NCBI RefSeq assembly: GCF_014253065.1
Contig: NZ_JACLZK010000002.1
Location: 558,001-622,000 of the forward strand
Length of the DNA stretch: 64,000 bases
DNA from: Campylobacter massiliensis
GTDB taxonomy: Bacteria; Campylobacterota; Campylobacteria; Campylobacterales; Campylobacteraceae
Direction of reading: 5' to 3'
Position 1 is the stretch's first letter; every line of letters starts with the position of its first letter. A model generated the notes under the pieces. That model was not told where the DNA came from and did not search any database. It worked only from the letters and a program-made list of their open reading frames with translations. A program made the translations under genes and the position numbers. Positions 8,455-20,846 of this stretch are shown piece after piece.

Positions 8455-8907
8455 TTATTTCAAATTTGCTTTCAACGCCACCGCAGTCGCCATATTTCCG
8501 ACTACGCATTGAAATTTATCCTTGCTATCCAGCAACTTATCCCTATAGTTTCCTTGTATGTTCACGACGCTGCTTTTGCCCGCGTTTTTCGCCGCCGTTT
8601 GCAGATCGACTAAGACCTTAACAAAAACGTATTCGCAAGACTCCTTGTAGTTATCCTCGCGCGGGTCTTTTACCGCGTCGCCGAAACTATCTTCCTCGAC
8701 CGCGCGGTATTTGTTGCTACGCCTTTGCGATTTTACTGGCTCTAGCTCCTCATCTGTCTGCTTAGAAAACTGCAAGCTTATATCTTTTAGCAGATATTTC
8801 TTTGCAAATTTAGACTCCAGCGCGCTTGCGATATCGTGCTCGTAAAACTCGTCCTTTGCCGCCGAAAAAGAGCAAATCAAAAGCAAAACGGCTAAAATTC
8901 ATTTCAT
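8455..8907 (-). pseudogene. Second small exported protein, signal peptide interrupted by an in-frame TGA
   Basis: Paralogue of the gene at 8026. The best start is the ATG at 8907, preceded by a GAAGGT ribosome-binding site, but codon 3 is TGA: the frame reads Met-Lys-stop-ILAVLLLICSFSAAKDEF. With a single change of TGA to AGA it would begin MKRILAVLLLICSFSAAKDEF, a textbook signal peptide. The frame is open after the stop for 143 codons from the TTG at 8886, with the conserved cysteines in KESCEYVF and KFQCVVGN. Either the gene is inactivated, the TTG gives a shortened product with a poor signal peptide, or the base is a sequencing error. The middle carries a charged insertion (SQRRSNKYRAVEEDSF) absent from the paralogue. 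Confidence 0.65.
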
Positions 8908-8923
8908 ATTTTACCTTCAAATT

Positions 8924-10165
8924 TTAAATTCTTTTAAATATCAGCGATGTATTTACTCCGCCGAAAGCAAAGTTGTTACTCATCACAAAGTCCGTATCTA
9001 TCGCGGTTTGCTCGGTCAGGTAAAAAAGAGGCGCGCAACTAGGATCAACGCGGGTCAAATTTATCGTCGGGAAAAATCTTTTCTCCCGCATCATCATCAC
9101 GCTAAATATCGCCTCCAAACCGCCGCAAGCTCCTAGCGTATGGCCGAGGTAGCTTTTTAGCGAGCTGATAGCGATCTTATCGCCAAAAAGCTCGTTTGTA
9201 GCGATACTCTCGGCGATATCGCCTTGTTTAGTCGCCGTGGCGTGAGCATTTACGTAGCCGATCTTTTCAGGCGTTAAATTTGCGTCTTTTAGCGCCAAAG
9301 CCATCGCGCCTTTCATCGTCGCGCTTTGCGGACGCGTTACGTGCGAGCCGTCGCAGTTTGAGCCAAAGCCTACGACCTCGGCGTAAATTTTAGCCCCACG
9401 CTTTACGGCACTCTCTTCGCTCTCTAGTAAAAGTATCCCAGCGCCCTCGCCTAGTACTAGCCCGTCGCGCTCCTCGTCAAACGGGGCAGGCGAAATCTCG
9501 GGCGAGCTATTTTTCACGCTAGTGGCGTAGAGCATGTCAAACACATATGCCTCGCTCGGGCACAGCTCCTCCGCGCCGCCTGCTAGCATCATATCAATTT
9601 TGCCACTTTTGATACTCTCGTAGGCGTATCCGATCGCATGCGAGCCGCTCGTACATGCCGAGGAGGTCGGGATGATGCGCCCTTTTAGCGAGTAAAAAAG
9701 CGCGATATTTGCCGCCGTGGTGTGAGGCATCATCTTGATGTAGGTGTTGGCGTTACACTCGTTTTCGCCGCGCTCTAGTAGCTTTGCCATTGCTAGTATC
9801 GACTCGGTGCTGCCCGTGGACGAACCGCACGCAACGCCTAGTCTACCGTCTTGCATGCTAGGATCGAGGCTCGCGGCGTCTAAATTTTCGCCCCGCATTA
9901 GCCCCGCGTCTCTTAGCGCCAGCCCCGCCGCCTCGACGCTATACATAGAAACAGTGCCTAGGCTTCTTAGCTGCTTGCGGTCCCACGAACTAGGGCACTC
10001 ATAGTCCTCTATGGGTGCAGCTAGGCGGGTATTTAGATCCTCATATCTATCCCACTGCCGCATATATTTCACGGCGTTTCGGCCGAGCTCAAATTTAGCC
10101 CTTATCTCCTCCCAGCTCTTGCCAAAGGCGCTCACCATGCCCATACCCGTTATAAAAACTCGCAT
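8924..10165 (-). CDS. Beta-ketoacyl-ACP synthase, FabF type (ApeR/ApeO-like)
   Basis: About 413 residues. The Cys-His-His triad is complete: Cys near residue 171 in TSSACTSGSHAIG, His in VNAHATATKQGD and His in SYLGHTLGACGG. A C-terminal NNFAFGGVNTSLIFKRI closes the thiolase fold. It catalyses decarboxylative condensation of malonyl-ACP with an acyl chain. Aryl-polyene clusters carry two such active ketosynthases; this is one, the gene at 11308 the other. The ATG at 10165 overlaps the last base of the upstream reductase stop (TGATG); a TTG two codons upstream is less likely. Confidence 0.92.
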   Translation of the reverse strand: MRVFITGMGMVSAFGKSWEEIRAKFELGRNAVKYMRQWDRYEDLNTRLAAPIEDYECPSSWDRKQLRSLGTVSMYSVEAAGLALRDAGLMRGENLDAASLDPSMQDGRLGVACGSSTGSTESILAMAKLLERGENECNANTYIKMMPHTTAANIALFYSLKGRIIPTSSACTSGSHAIGYAYESIKSGKIDMMLAGGAEELCPSEAYVFDMLYATSVKNSSPEISPAPFDEERDGLVLGEGAGILLLESEESAVKRGAKIYAEVVGFGSNCDGSHVTRPQSATMKGAMALALKDANLTPEKIGYVNAHATATKQGDIAESIATNELFGDKIAISSLKSYLGHTLGACGGLEAIFSVMMMREKRFFPTINLTRVDPSCAPLFYLTEQTAIDTDFVMSNNFAFGGVNTSLIFKRI

Positions 10166-10878
10166 CAGCAAAGCCCTCCGTTTACGCCGATAACCTGCCT
10201 CGTTATGTAGGCTGCGCCCTCGCTTAGCAAAAACTCGACCAAAGGCGCGACCTCGTCCGCCCTGCCCGCTCTTTTAGCTGGGATTGCCCTTAATATCTCC
10301 TCCATCGGCAAACCGCCGTCCGTCATATCCGTCTCGATGAGTCCAGGCGCGATACAGTTTACGGTGATATTTCGCGAGGCTAGCTCGGCGGCTAGGGATT
10401 TTGCCGCGCCGATGAGACCTGCCTTGCTAGCCGCGTAGTTACTCTGACCGCGGTTGCCTATGACGCCTGAAACCGAGCTCATCACGACGATACGAGCGGG
10501 CTTTTTAGCGCGGATCATAGGCATGAGAGCGGGCTTTAGGACGTTATAAAAGCCGTTTAAATTCGTATCCACGACGCCAAACCAATCCTCGTCCTCGATC
10601 GCAACGAACGTATTATCGCGCGTGATGCCAGCGTTTAGCACGACGGCGTAATAAGCGCCGTTAGCCTCTATGTCGGCTTCGATCGCCGCCCTTGCCGCCT
10701 GCGTATCTGCTACGTCAAATTTTAAAGCGCTCAAATTTAACTCGTTTTGTAAATTTAATAATTGCTCGCTCGCGCTTTTACCGTGCAGCACGACCTCGTA
10801 TCCCGCCGCCGCCAGCCGCCTAGCCACCGCTTCTCCGATGCCGCGACTCGAGCCCGTTATCAGCACTCTTTTACTCAT
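10165..10878 (-). CDS. 3-oxoacyl-ACP reductase, FabG/SDR family (ApeQ-like)
   Basis: 237 residues of a classical short-chain dehydrogenase. It has a GSSRGIGEAVARRL NADP-binding motif at residues 8-21, NAGITRDN, a catalytic Ser in VVMSSVSGVIG, YAASKAG with the Tyr-x3-Lys pair, and ITVNCIAPGLIETDM. It reduces the beta-keto group after each condensation, before dehydration by the hotdog enzyme encoded just upstream. Overlaps are 8 bases upstream and 1 base downstream. Confidence 0.92.
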   Translation of the reverse strand: MSKRVLITGSSRGIGEAVARRLAAAGYEVVLHGKSASEQLLNLQNELNLSALKFDVADTQAARAAIEADIEANGAYYAVVLNAGITRDNTFVAIEDEDWFGVVDTNLNGFYNVLKPALMPMIRAKKPARIVVMSSVSGVIGNRGQSNYAASKAGLIGAAKSLAAELASRNITVNCIAPGLIETDMTDGGLPMEEILRAIPAKRAGRADEVAPLVEFLLSEGAAYITRQVIGVNGGLC

Positions 10879-11311
10879 CTAGTATCCTTTTTACGTATTC
10901 CTCGTCCGGGCTGAGCACGTTTAGCGTCGCACGTGCTCCAAGCTCGCCGTTTACGTAAAGCTCGCAGTCGTAAACGCCAAAACCGCTTGCATCTTGTATC
11001 GAGCAGGCAGCTTCGATGACGACTTCGTCTCCGACCTTTAAAAACTGCTTAAATATCTCAAATTTTCTACTGCCCAGCAAAAAACCCAGTCCGAATTTCA
11101 TCCCCTTTAGCTCGCGCATCTTTGAGTCGTAGATGCCCAGCGACTGAGCCATCATCTCGACGGTTTTATGCATGGCGAATTTGCCGTCTGCAAGAAATTT
11201 ATTATCCTCTTTTATAACGCTTTTGGTTTTTATGCGCCCATCTTCAAATTTAAGCACCTCGTCGATAAAAATGATCGCCGTGCCGTGCGGAAGATAATCT
11301 CCAAGGCTCAT
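10871..11311 (-). CDS. 3-hydroxyacyl-ACP dehydratase, hotdog family (ApeP-like)
   Basis: 146 residues. The motif YLPHGTAIIFIDEVLKFEDG near the N-terminus corresponds to the catalytic-histidine loop of FabZ-type dehydratases, and KTVEMMAQSLG supplies the second catalytic acid. It introduces the double bonds that remain unreduced in the polyene, as no enoyl reductase is encoded in the operon. A separate dehydratase domain is fused to the ligase at 3893, and in related systems ApeI and ApeP act together. It starts in an ATGA overlap with the ketosynthase stop. Confidence 0.85.
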   Translation of the reverse strand: MSLGDYLPHGTAIIFIDEVLKFEDGRIKTKSVIKEDNKFLADGKFAMHKTVEMMAQSLGIYDSKMRELKGMKFGLGFLLGSRKFEIFKQFLKVGDEVVIEAACSIQDASGFGVYDCELYVNGELGARATLNVLSPDEEYVKRILDE

Positions 11312-12474
11312 TTCGCCCTCCCAAACACGATCGCAGCGTTATCGCCGCCAAATGCAAACGACAGCGACATAGCTGAATTTACGACTGCTTTTTGGCCAAA
11401 TTTTACCAAATTTACCCCCTCTATCTCATCACCGTAAACGCCGTCATATACGTGCGGCGGCAGCGCGGTTTCGCCCTTGGCGCAAAGCATAGCGCAAAGC
11501 GCGCTCTCAATAGCTCCTGCGGCTCCTAACGTGTGGCCGATTAGAGGCTTAACGGAGCTGGCAAAAACGCTCGGCATAAGCGAGTGCACGATCTTTGCCT
11601 CGATTTTATCGTTTGCCTGCGTGCCCGTGCCGTGTAAATTTATATAATCGACGCTGCTTAAATTTGCCGCCCGAAGCGCCTTTTGCACGCACTTCGTTTG
11701 CATCTGAGCGCTAAAATCGGGCTGCGTCATATGAAACGCATCGCAGTTTGAGTGCTCGCCCGCGATAACGACGTTTGAGATTTCATCCCTGCTCGCCACG
11801 AAAAATGCCGCGCCTTCGCCGATATTTATGCCGTCGCGGTTTTTGGAAAACGGATTGGTTTCGCGCGCGCTTAGGATGCCTAGACTATCAAAGCCGTTTA
11901 TCGTTAGCGTGTTTAGGCTATCCACGCCGCCGCAGATAACGGCGTCGCAGATACCCGACTTCAGCAGTCTTTTTGCCGTTATGATCGCCTTGACGCCCGA
12001 CGTACAGGCGGTCGATACGGAAAACGCAACTGAGCTGAGCCCGTAAAAATCGGCGATAAATTCGGACGGATTGGCTAGAGAGTTGCGATTTATGCCAAAT
12101 TTTGAAGCATCGAAAACCCCCGTCGCGGCAAAATCTTTAAACGTTTCGTAATTTTCCTCTACGCCGCTAGTGGTCGTACCTACGACTACACCGACGCGGT
12201 TTTTGCCGTATTTTTTGATAGCGTTTCGTACGTCTATATCTATCTGCAAAAGCGCGCTTAAAACCAGAGCGTTCGTGCGCGTTTGCAGGTGTTTTGGCGT
12301 ATTTTGACTAAATTTAGCTAGCGGCGCGCCGACTTTGCCGAGGATAAAGCTTTTATCCGCCCTAAAGCCTTCGCAAACGCTCAAAAATCTCTTTTCGCCG
12401 CATAAATTTGCAAAATTTTCCTCCGCATCGGCTCCGGCTGCGCTGATGACGGCGGGCTTGCTAACGTATATCAA
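11308..12474 (-). CDS. Beta-ketoacyl-ACP synthase (second active ketosynthase, ApeO-like)
   Basis: 388 residues with an intact triad: Cys near 157 in FSVSTACTSGVKAI, His in LHGTGTQANDKIE and His in PLIGHTLGAAGAIES. It is shorter and divergent from the ketosynthase at 8924, consistent with the ApeO/ApeR pair. It probably partners the chain-length factor at 7329. The start is a TTG at 12474 after GAGAG; no ATG is available near the conserved N-terminus, and it overlaps the lipoprotein gene by 14 bases. Confidence 0.88.
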   Translation of the reverse strand: MIYVSKPAVISAAGADAEENFANLCGEKRFLSVCEGFRADKSFILGKVGAPLAKFSQNTPKHLQTRTNALVLSALLQIDIDVRNAIKKYGKNRVGVVVGTTTSGVEENYETFKDFAATGVFDASKFGINRNSLANPSEFIADFYGLSSVAFSVSTACTSGVKAIITAKRLLKSGICDAVICGGVDSLNTLTINGFDSLGILSARETNPFSKNRDGINIGEGAAFFVASRDEISNVVIAGEHSNCDAFHMTQPDFSAQMQTKCVQKALRAANLSSVDYINLHGTGTQANDKIEAKIVHSLMPSVFASSVKPLIGHTLGAAGAIESALCAMLCAKGETALPPHVYDGVYGDEIEGVNLVKFGQKAVVNSAMSLSFAFGGDNAAIVFGRAK

Positions 12475-12856
12475 GAGCTCTCACCTTAAAATTTTCGTTA
12501 TTTGCCGTTATGATGGCCTCTTTTTGATTTGATTTTACGATACTTAGCACTTTAACAAAAAGCTCGTTGTAAGCGCCATTTGGCGGTAAAAAGCCGATAG
12601 CTTCAAATTCGCCGCTCGGTCTTAAAACCCGCCTAGCCAGCGGAGTACCCATGGAATTTATCATCGTAAAATAAAAATCCTCTTTTTCATGCGAAATATA
12701 GAGCAAATTTGAGCCGCTTTGGGAAATCACTTCAAACTCGCGTTTATCGAAATTTACGATCTGCGGAACATCAAATTTAGCCTTCGCCGCACATCCGCCG
12801 AGCGCAAACGCTAGAGCAAAAATAGATATAAAATTTAAAACCTTTTTAAACCACAC
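12461..12856 (-). CDS. Outer-membrane lipoprotein, DUF3261-like; first gene of the aryl-polyene operon
   Basis: 131 residues. A signal peptide ends in the lipobox ALGGCAAK, so residue ~22 would be lipidated. The mature part is a compact beta-rich domain (SGSNLLYISHEKEDFYFTMI, GTPLARRVLRPSGEF). Its position and type match the DUF3261-like lipoproteins of aryl-polyene clusters, although it is shorter than most. The start codon is GTG (GTGTGG). A TATAAT box lies about 48 bases upstream, making this the likely first gene of the transcript. Confidence 0.65.
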   Translation of the reverse strand: MWFKKVLNFISIFALAFALGGCAAKAKFDVPQIVNFDKREFEVISQSGSNLLYISHEKEDFYFTMINSMGTPLARRVLRPSGEFEAIGFLPPNGAYNELFVKVLSIVKSNQKEAIITANNENFKVRALDIR

Positions 12857-12903
12857 TCTTTGGTCGCCTTATTAAATTTTGTTTGTTTTAGAATAATGCA
12901 CAG

Positions 12904-12909
12904 ATTATA
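12904..12909 (-). promoter_or_regulatory. Probable -10 box for the aryl-polyene operon
   Basis: Perfect TATAAT on the minus strand, 48 bases before the GTG start of the lipoprotein gene. A T/A-rich stretch lies upstream in place of a -35 hexamer, as is usual for Campylobacter housekeeping promoters. No other minus-strand promoter is obvious within the 11.6 kb of overlapping genes downstream. Confidence 0.5.
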
Positions 12910-13450
12910 TCTTTTTAACCTTTAAAAACAACGCAGGGTGCAAAAATCGGCATGCAAGATATTTTTTAATAAAATTTGTCGGGCTTTGTTAAAAAATTTG
13001 GCAACGAGATTTTGGTTTTAAAAATACAACAATGTAAATTTGGTAATCGTATTTTAAAAATTGTCGTATTTCATTAGTATGCATATATCCGTGTACGGAG
13101 AATTAAATTTGGCATTGTCAGCTATGGCACTATATTGTAATTTTCAAAATAACGCCATCAAAATATATTGTTTTTTACAGCCATTAACTATCAATAATAA
13201 AGATAACAGCAGTTAGTTTTTAAGTTGCTTGCTACTGGCAGGCGTTTTTATTGTTTTTTGACTAGCATTTACCAATGACGATTAATGTCAGATATAGCAC
13301 TTTAAATTTTGCATTTATCGTGATTTAAACAATTGTGGAGGACGTATATAGTCAGCAAGTGGTATTGCGTAAATCCTTTCAGATTATTTATCAAAAAGGA
13401 TTTACGCAGTTTAAATTATAGGCTCAAAATTGAACCGCAATGGTACAGAA
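12910..13450. other. AT-rich intergenic region, no gene seen
   Basis: About 540 bases without a convincing reading frame in either direction, much richer in A+T than the operon to its left. It contains the inverted repeat listed separately near its right end and otherwise no repeat, RNA gene or protein remnant that I can identify. Confidence 0.5.
13367..13407. repeat. 13-bp perfect inverted repeat, possible transcript end of the helix-hairpin-helix gene
   Basis: GCGTAAATCCTTT at 13367-13379 is exactly repeated in inverse at 13395-13407, with a 15-base loop. It lies 44 bases past the stop of the minus-strand gene at 13451 and could form a hairpin at the end of that transcript, but no run of T follows it in either direction. 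It may instead be a protein-binding site. Confidence 0.5.
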
Positions 13451-14032
13451 TTATTCTGATTTTTTCTTTGTATGTTTTTTAGCTTCAACTTCCTTGCCTA
13501 CGCTTTCTTCAACTTTCTTTTTTGAAACTTTTGTCTTAGTCTTAGCCTCATCAATATCTTTTTCTATTTTATCTTCGCCGGATTTTACTTTGCTTTTAGT
13601 ATTTTTAGAAGCCTTTTCCTCTATATCGGTTTTAGATTTGTCCATATCTTTTGCAGGCGTAGCTAATTTTTCTTCTGCATCTTTTGTTTTTTTAGCAACC
13701 TCCTTTTTACTCTGCTTCACCTTGTCAACCATATCACTTTTAGCTTCTTGCGCCTTTTTGGATACTTTGTCGCTTGAAGGTATTACGCTTGCGCCGCTCG
13801 TAGAAATATCACCTTTTAAATTTTCAAACGTCTTATCGCCGATACCGTTTACGTTTTTAATATCCTCTATGCTTTCAAATTTATTTGTTTTTCTGTATTC
13901 AATAATAGCATCGGCTTTTGCTGAACCAATGCCGTTTAAACTCATAAGCTCCTCTTTTGTAGCGGTATTTAAATTTATAGCAGCAAATACCATTGAGGCG
14001 CATGCCAACATTGATAACACGAATTTGTTCAT
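13451..14032 (-). CDS. ComEA-like exported helix-hairpin-helix protein with a long Lys/Glu-rich tail
   Basis: 193 residues. A signal peptide (MNKFVLSMLACASMVFAA) is followed by a double helix-hairpin-helix module at residues ~20-78 (INLNTATKEELMSLNGIG, IEYRKTNKFES, NVNGIGDKTFENL), the DNA-binding fold of the competence protein ComEA. The last ~110 residues are low-complexity and highly charged (SKKAQEAKSDMVDKVKQSKK and similar), probably disordered or weakly coiled, and are absent from ordinary ComEA proteins of about 80-100 residues. It stands alone between AT-rich spacers, with a ribosome-binding site AAGGAAAAACA. Role in DNA uptake is inferred from the fold only. Confidence 0.75.
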   Translation of the reverse strand: MNKFVLSMLACASMVFAAINLNTATKEELMSLNGIGSAKADAIIEYRKTNKFESIEDIKNVNGIGDKTFENLKGDISTSGASVIPSSDKVSKKAQEAKSDMVDKVKQSKKEVAKKTKDAEEKLATPAKDMDKSKTDIEEKASKNTKSKVKSGEDKIEKDIDEAKTKTKVSKKKVEESVGKEVEAKKHTKKKSE

Positions 14033-14637
14033 TGTTTTTCCTTTTTTAAAAATTTAAGTCCGCATTCTACCAAAAAATAATTATAAGATTATTAAGAAAT
14101 ATTATTAATATAAACAATCAACAATAGCTTAAAAAGTTTAATGGGGCTTTGAATGTACACTTTTAAGCACTCTGCTTAATTTTTATATTGATTTAGTCTA
14201 ATGCACTTCATCGTAAATAATATAAAGCAGCATTAGCTCAGCCGTTTACATAAAATAAACCAATGCTGTTACCACTAAAAAACTCCAACATCCATTTACT
14301 CCATACGATAAAAAGCTCTTAAAAGACTTTTTCGCTCTTATATACTTTACTTCCCTTGCTTTATTGCTATCTTTCCTTTTTATACCCCTCATTCTACCCT
14401 ACTACAACCCTCTTGCATACCCACAAATAAACCACAGAGCAGCCATTCGCCATCCTTGCACCAAATTAAAAACTTAATTCCCCTTAAGCATCCAATAACA
14501 CCTTGCTTTTTATTATTAGTTCAAATCATTCTATAACACCAACTTACCCATTCTAGAAACAGAACGGCCTTATTGTAATTATTTAAAAAAGCCCTGCTAT
14601 GAAAATACTTACCTAAACCAATTTCAAACTAAGTAAA
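14033..14637. other. AT-rich intergenic region, no confident gene
   Basis: About 600 bases. A short hairpin TTAAGCA-ctc-TGCTTAA followed by a T run (14163-14185) has the form of a plus-strand terminator, but no plus-strand gene precedes it. A 48-codon minus-strand frame (14246-14392) ends in a hydrophobic stretch but has only a weak ribosome-binding site. The plus strand is pyrimidine-rich from about 14300 to 14420. Nothing else recognisable. Confidence 0.4.
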
Positions 14638-14928
14638 CTACCCAAACCAACCAACACAGCTACACAAAATTAGTAATTTTTCTATATTAAACTCGCGAGC
14701 CAGCATACCGTCGATAGCATTTAACGCCATACGTAAAAACATCCAAATAGGTAGCAGAAAAAATAATGCTGAAATATCGGAAAATTTAGCAAGTAGCGCA
14801 CCTAATAAAATGGAGATAATGCAGGCTAGAAGCGTAACTTGATTTGCCGTAATACCGGCATTATAAAGATGCTTTACTAACGGACGAAGCAGGTTTTGAA
14901 ATTTGGGTTTTAGCTCGTAAATACTCAT
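14638..14928 (-). pseudogene. CDP-alcohol phosphatidyltransferase, truncated remnant
   Basis: 96 residues match the N-terminal part of a CDP-alcohol phosphatidyltransferase: PLVKHLYNAGITANQVTLLA followed by membrane helices and the start of the catalytic motif, NAIDGMLAREFN. The family motif is D-G-x2-A-R-x8-G-x3-D-x3-D; here the sequence departs from the family right after AREFN and stops 15 residues later, so the G-x3-D-x3-D half and the remaining helices are missing. No continuation was found in the 600 bases beyond. It lies directly downstream of the rRNA operon and is probably non-functional. Confidence 0.7.
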
Positions 14929-15108
14929 GATACTCCAAATAATTTTAATTTAGCATTTTCTCCTAAAAATACTTGAATAAAGTTTAATAAAGGAGCGCAC
15001 CAACAACTTCATCAATCCAAGAACAGACAACATATTACAAGACAAACAAACTAAAGAATACAGAGTGTAAAACAAGGGAGTAAATAGTATAAAAGAATAA
15101 AAAACAAA

Positions 15109-15226
15109 GCCCGCAACGACCTACTTTCCCGACATCCCAGTAAGGGAGAGTATCATCAGCCAGGACGAGCTTAGCTTCTTGGTTCGAGATGGAGCAAGGC
15201 GTTTCCTCGTCTGTATAGTCACGGGC
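15109..15226 (-). rRNA. rrf: 5S ribosomal RNA
   Basis: The reverse complement has the usual 5S form: complementary ends (GCCCG / CGGGC), the CCATCTCGAACC loop and the GATGATACTCTCCC helix region, total about 118 bases. It follows 23S on the same strand. A T-rich stretch (TTTGTTTTTTATTC) directly after the 3' end on the minus strand is the likely end of the rRNA transcript. Confidence 0.93.
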
Positions 15227-15271
15227 AGTGTTAAAGAAATAAACTATATTAATTTACTTCTTTAACACTGC
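15226..15271 (-). promoter_or_regulatory. Hairpin directly before 5S rRNA (processing signal)
   Basis: A perfect 13-base inverted repeat, CAGTGTTAAAGAA at 15226-15238 and its complement at 15259-15271, forms a hairpin touching the 5' end of 5S rRNA in the minus-strand transcript. Its position suggests an RNase cleavage signal for release of 5S; this is inference from structure. Confidence 0.6.
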
Positions 15272-15369
15272 TATTTAATTGTTAAAAGTCAAATCTCATT
15301 TTAACTAAAACAAGATCTTGATAAGGTATAGATTAGATATTTTATTTCGGATTTTCGAAATAAAATTAC

Positions 15370-15389
15370 CCTTAACAAGGAAGTGATGC
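15370..15389 (-). promoter_or_regulatory. 23S rRNA processing stem, 3' arm
   Basis: CCTTAACAAGGAAGTGATGC pairs with 18330-18350 (one bulged base), bringing together the two ends of 23S rRNA in the precursor. This is the standard RNase III stem. Confidence 0.8.
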
Positions 15390-15394
15390 TTATT

Positions 15395-18303
<2,909 letters not shown>

Positions 18304-18782
18304 TATTAGTATATAATATATTCTAATTCGCATCACTTCCTTGTTAAAGGTAACTCATAAATTTAAGATTTCATAACGAAGCCTCAAATTTAGATCTATT
18401 ACGAAATTTAAATCTCTAGCTTTTAAGACGGAAAGCATTGACTAATATCTAGGTAAGTTTTAAATCCTATGATATCTTGTGACGTCAAACTTCTGCATTA
18501 AGCAAATAAGCAAGATCTTTAAATCTTTAACAAGTCCTGTAAAATTGTTTTATTTATTAAAACTTGATTGTGACTTTTAACAATAATAAACTAAATAACG
18601 TTTAGACTTCGCAGACTAGTAAAGCTAGTCTTTGCGACCAAGGGCAAAGCCCTTTGGAAACCCCTAAAGCACACCGCTTCTTTCGAAAGCGCCGTAAAAA
18701 TAAAGAGTCTATTTCGACAAAGTCTAAACTAAATACTTAATAAAAATACTTAGTTTAGACTTTTTTGATGTTAAACTAATTA
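18304..18782 (-). other. 23S-tRNA internal transcribed spacer
   Basis: Spacer of about 480 bases with the 5' arm of the 23S processing stem (18330-18350) and several short hairpins around 18615-18710 (for example GACTAG/CTAGTC and AAGGGC/GCCCTT). Related copies of TTTAGACTT occur at 18600 and 18755. No gene. Confidence 0.7.
18330..18350 (-). promoter_or_regulatory. 23S rRNA processing stem, 5' arm
   Basis: Inverse partner of 15370-15389; the 20-base match with one bulge encloses mature 23S rRNA. Confidence 0.8.
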
Positions 18783-18858
18783 TGGTGGAGAATAGCGGGA
18801 TCGAACCGCTGACCTCCTGCGTGCAAAGCAGGCGCTCTCCCAGCTGAGCTAATTCCCC
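18783..18858 (-). tRNA. tRNA-Ala (TGC)
   Basis: 76 bases on the minus strand. The acceptor stem GGGGAAT pairs with its 3' strand, the D-loop is AGCTCAGCTGGGAGAGC, anticodon TGC sits in CTTTGCACG, the T-loop is GGTTCGATCC, and the terminal CCA is encoded. It lies in the 16S-23S spacer. Confidence 0.97.
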
Positions 18859-18870
18859 AATTAAATTCTC

Positions 18871-18947
18871 TGGTGGGCCTAACAAGACTTGAACTTGTGA
18901 CCTCACCCTTATCAGGGGTGCACTCTAACCAGCTGAGCTATAGGCCC
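18871..18947 (-). tRNA. tRNA-Ile (GAT)
   Basis: 77 bases on the minus strand. The acceptor GGGCCTA pairs with TAGGCCC, anticodon GAT sits in CCTGATAAG, the T-arm reads CAAGTTCAAGTCTTG, and CCA is encoded. It is 12 bases from tRNA-Ala; the transcript order is 16S, Ile, Ala, 23S. Confidence 0.97.
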
Positions 18948-18959
18948 CTATAGGTTTGC

Positions 18960-18993
18960 GTCAATCTTTCAAAACTAAACAAGGTCGATTGAG
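18960..18993 (-). promoter_or_regulatory. 16S rRNA processing stem, 3' arm
   Basis: This arm pairs with 20699-20733 with only small bulges (shared blocks GTCAATCTTT, CTAAACAAG and TCGATTGAG). The stem encloses 16S rRNA in the precursor and is the expected RNase III site. Confidence 0.75.
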
Positions 18994-19065
18994 TAGATTA
19001 TCTATAACGATAACCTAAATTTTCCTTTGACGAATATCTTGTGAGAGAATATTCGTTGTACTCTA

Positions 19066-20578
<1,513 letters not shown>

Positions 20579-20698
20579 AATTTACCTAAAATAAAATATC
20601 TTAGGATTTAATATGAAGTTTTAATCAAAAAACTTTAATTTTATTAATTAGTTTTATCTTTATATCTACTTTCCAGGGAAAGCCTGATAAAAGATTGG

Positions 20699-20733
20699 CT
20701 CAATCGATCACTTGTTTAGATTTCAAAGATTGA
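20699..20733 (-). promoter_or_regulatory. 16S rRNA processing stem, 5' arm
   Basis: Inverse partner of 18960-18993, about 120 bases before the mature 16S 5' end. Confidence 0.75.
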
Positions 20734-20790
20734 CTAATTAGTTTAACAGTGTTAATTTAAAAAACTCGCTTTCTGTGAAACGGAAAGTGA

Positions 20791-20796
20791 AGTATA
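20791..20796 (-). promoter_or_regulatory. Candidate -10 box of the rRNA operon
   Basis: TATACT on the minus strand, placed between the terminator of the preceding gene and the 16S leader. No clear -35 hexamer. It is the best-placed candidate, but other T/A-rich sites occur nearby. Confidence 0.3.
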
Positions 20797-20799
20797 TAG

Positions 20800-20839
20800 A
20801 AAACATGCTTAAACAAACATAAAAATTTGTCCAAGCATG
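20800..20839 (-). terminator. Probable terminator of the DUF945 gene
   Basis: On the minus strand CATGCTT (20833-20839) and AAGCATG (20804-20810) form a stem with a 22-base loop, followed by TTTTC. It begins eight bases after the stop codon of the gene ending at 20847 and separates it from the rRNA operon. Confidence 0.5.
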
Positions 20840-20846
20840 CTAAATT

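Noticed and set aside
14246-14392. 48-codon minus-strand frame with a hydrophobic C-terminus, small membrane-peptide-like
   Set aside because: Weak ribosome-binding site, no recognisable homologue, and located in an AT-rich stretch where frames of this size arise by chance. Kept only as a note.
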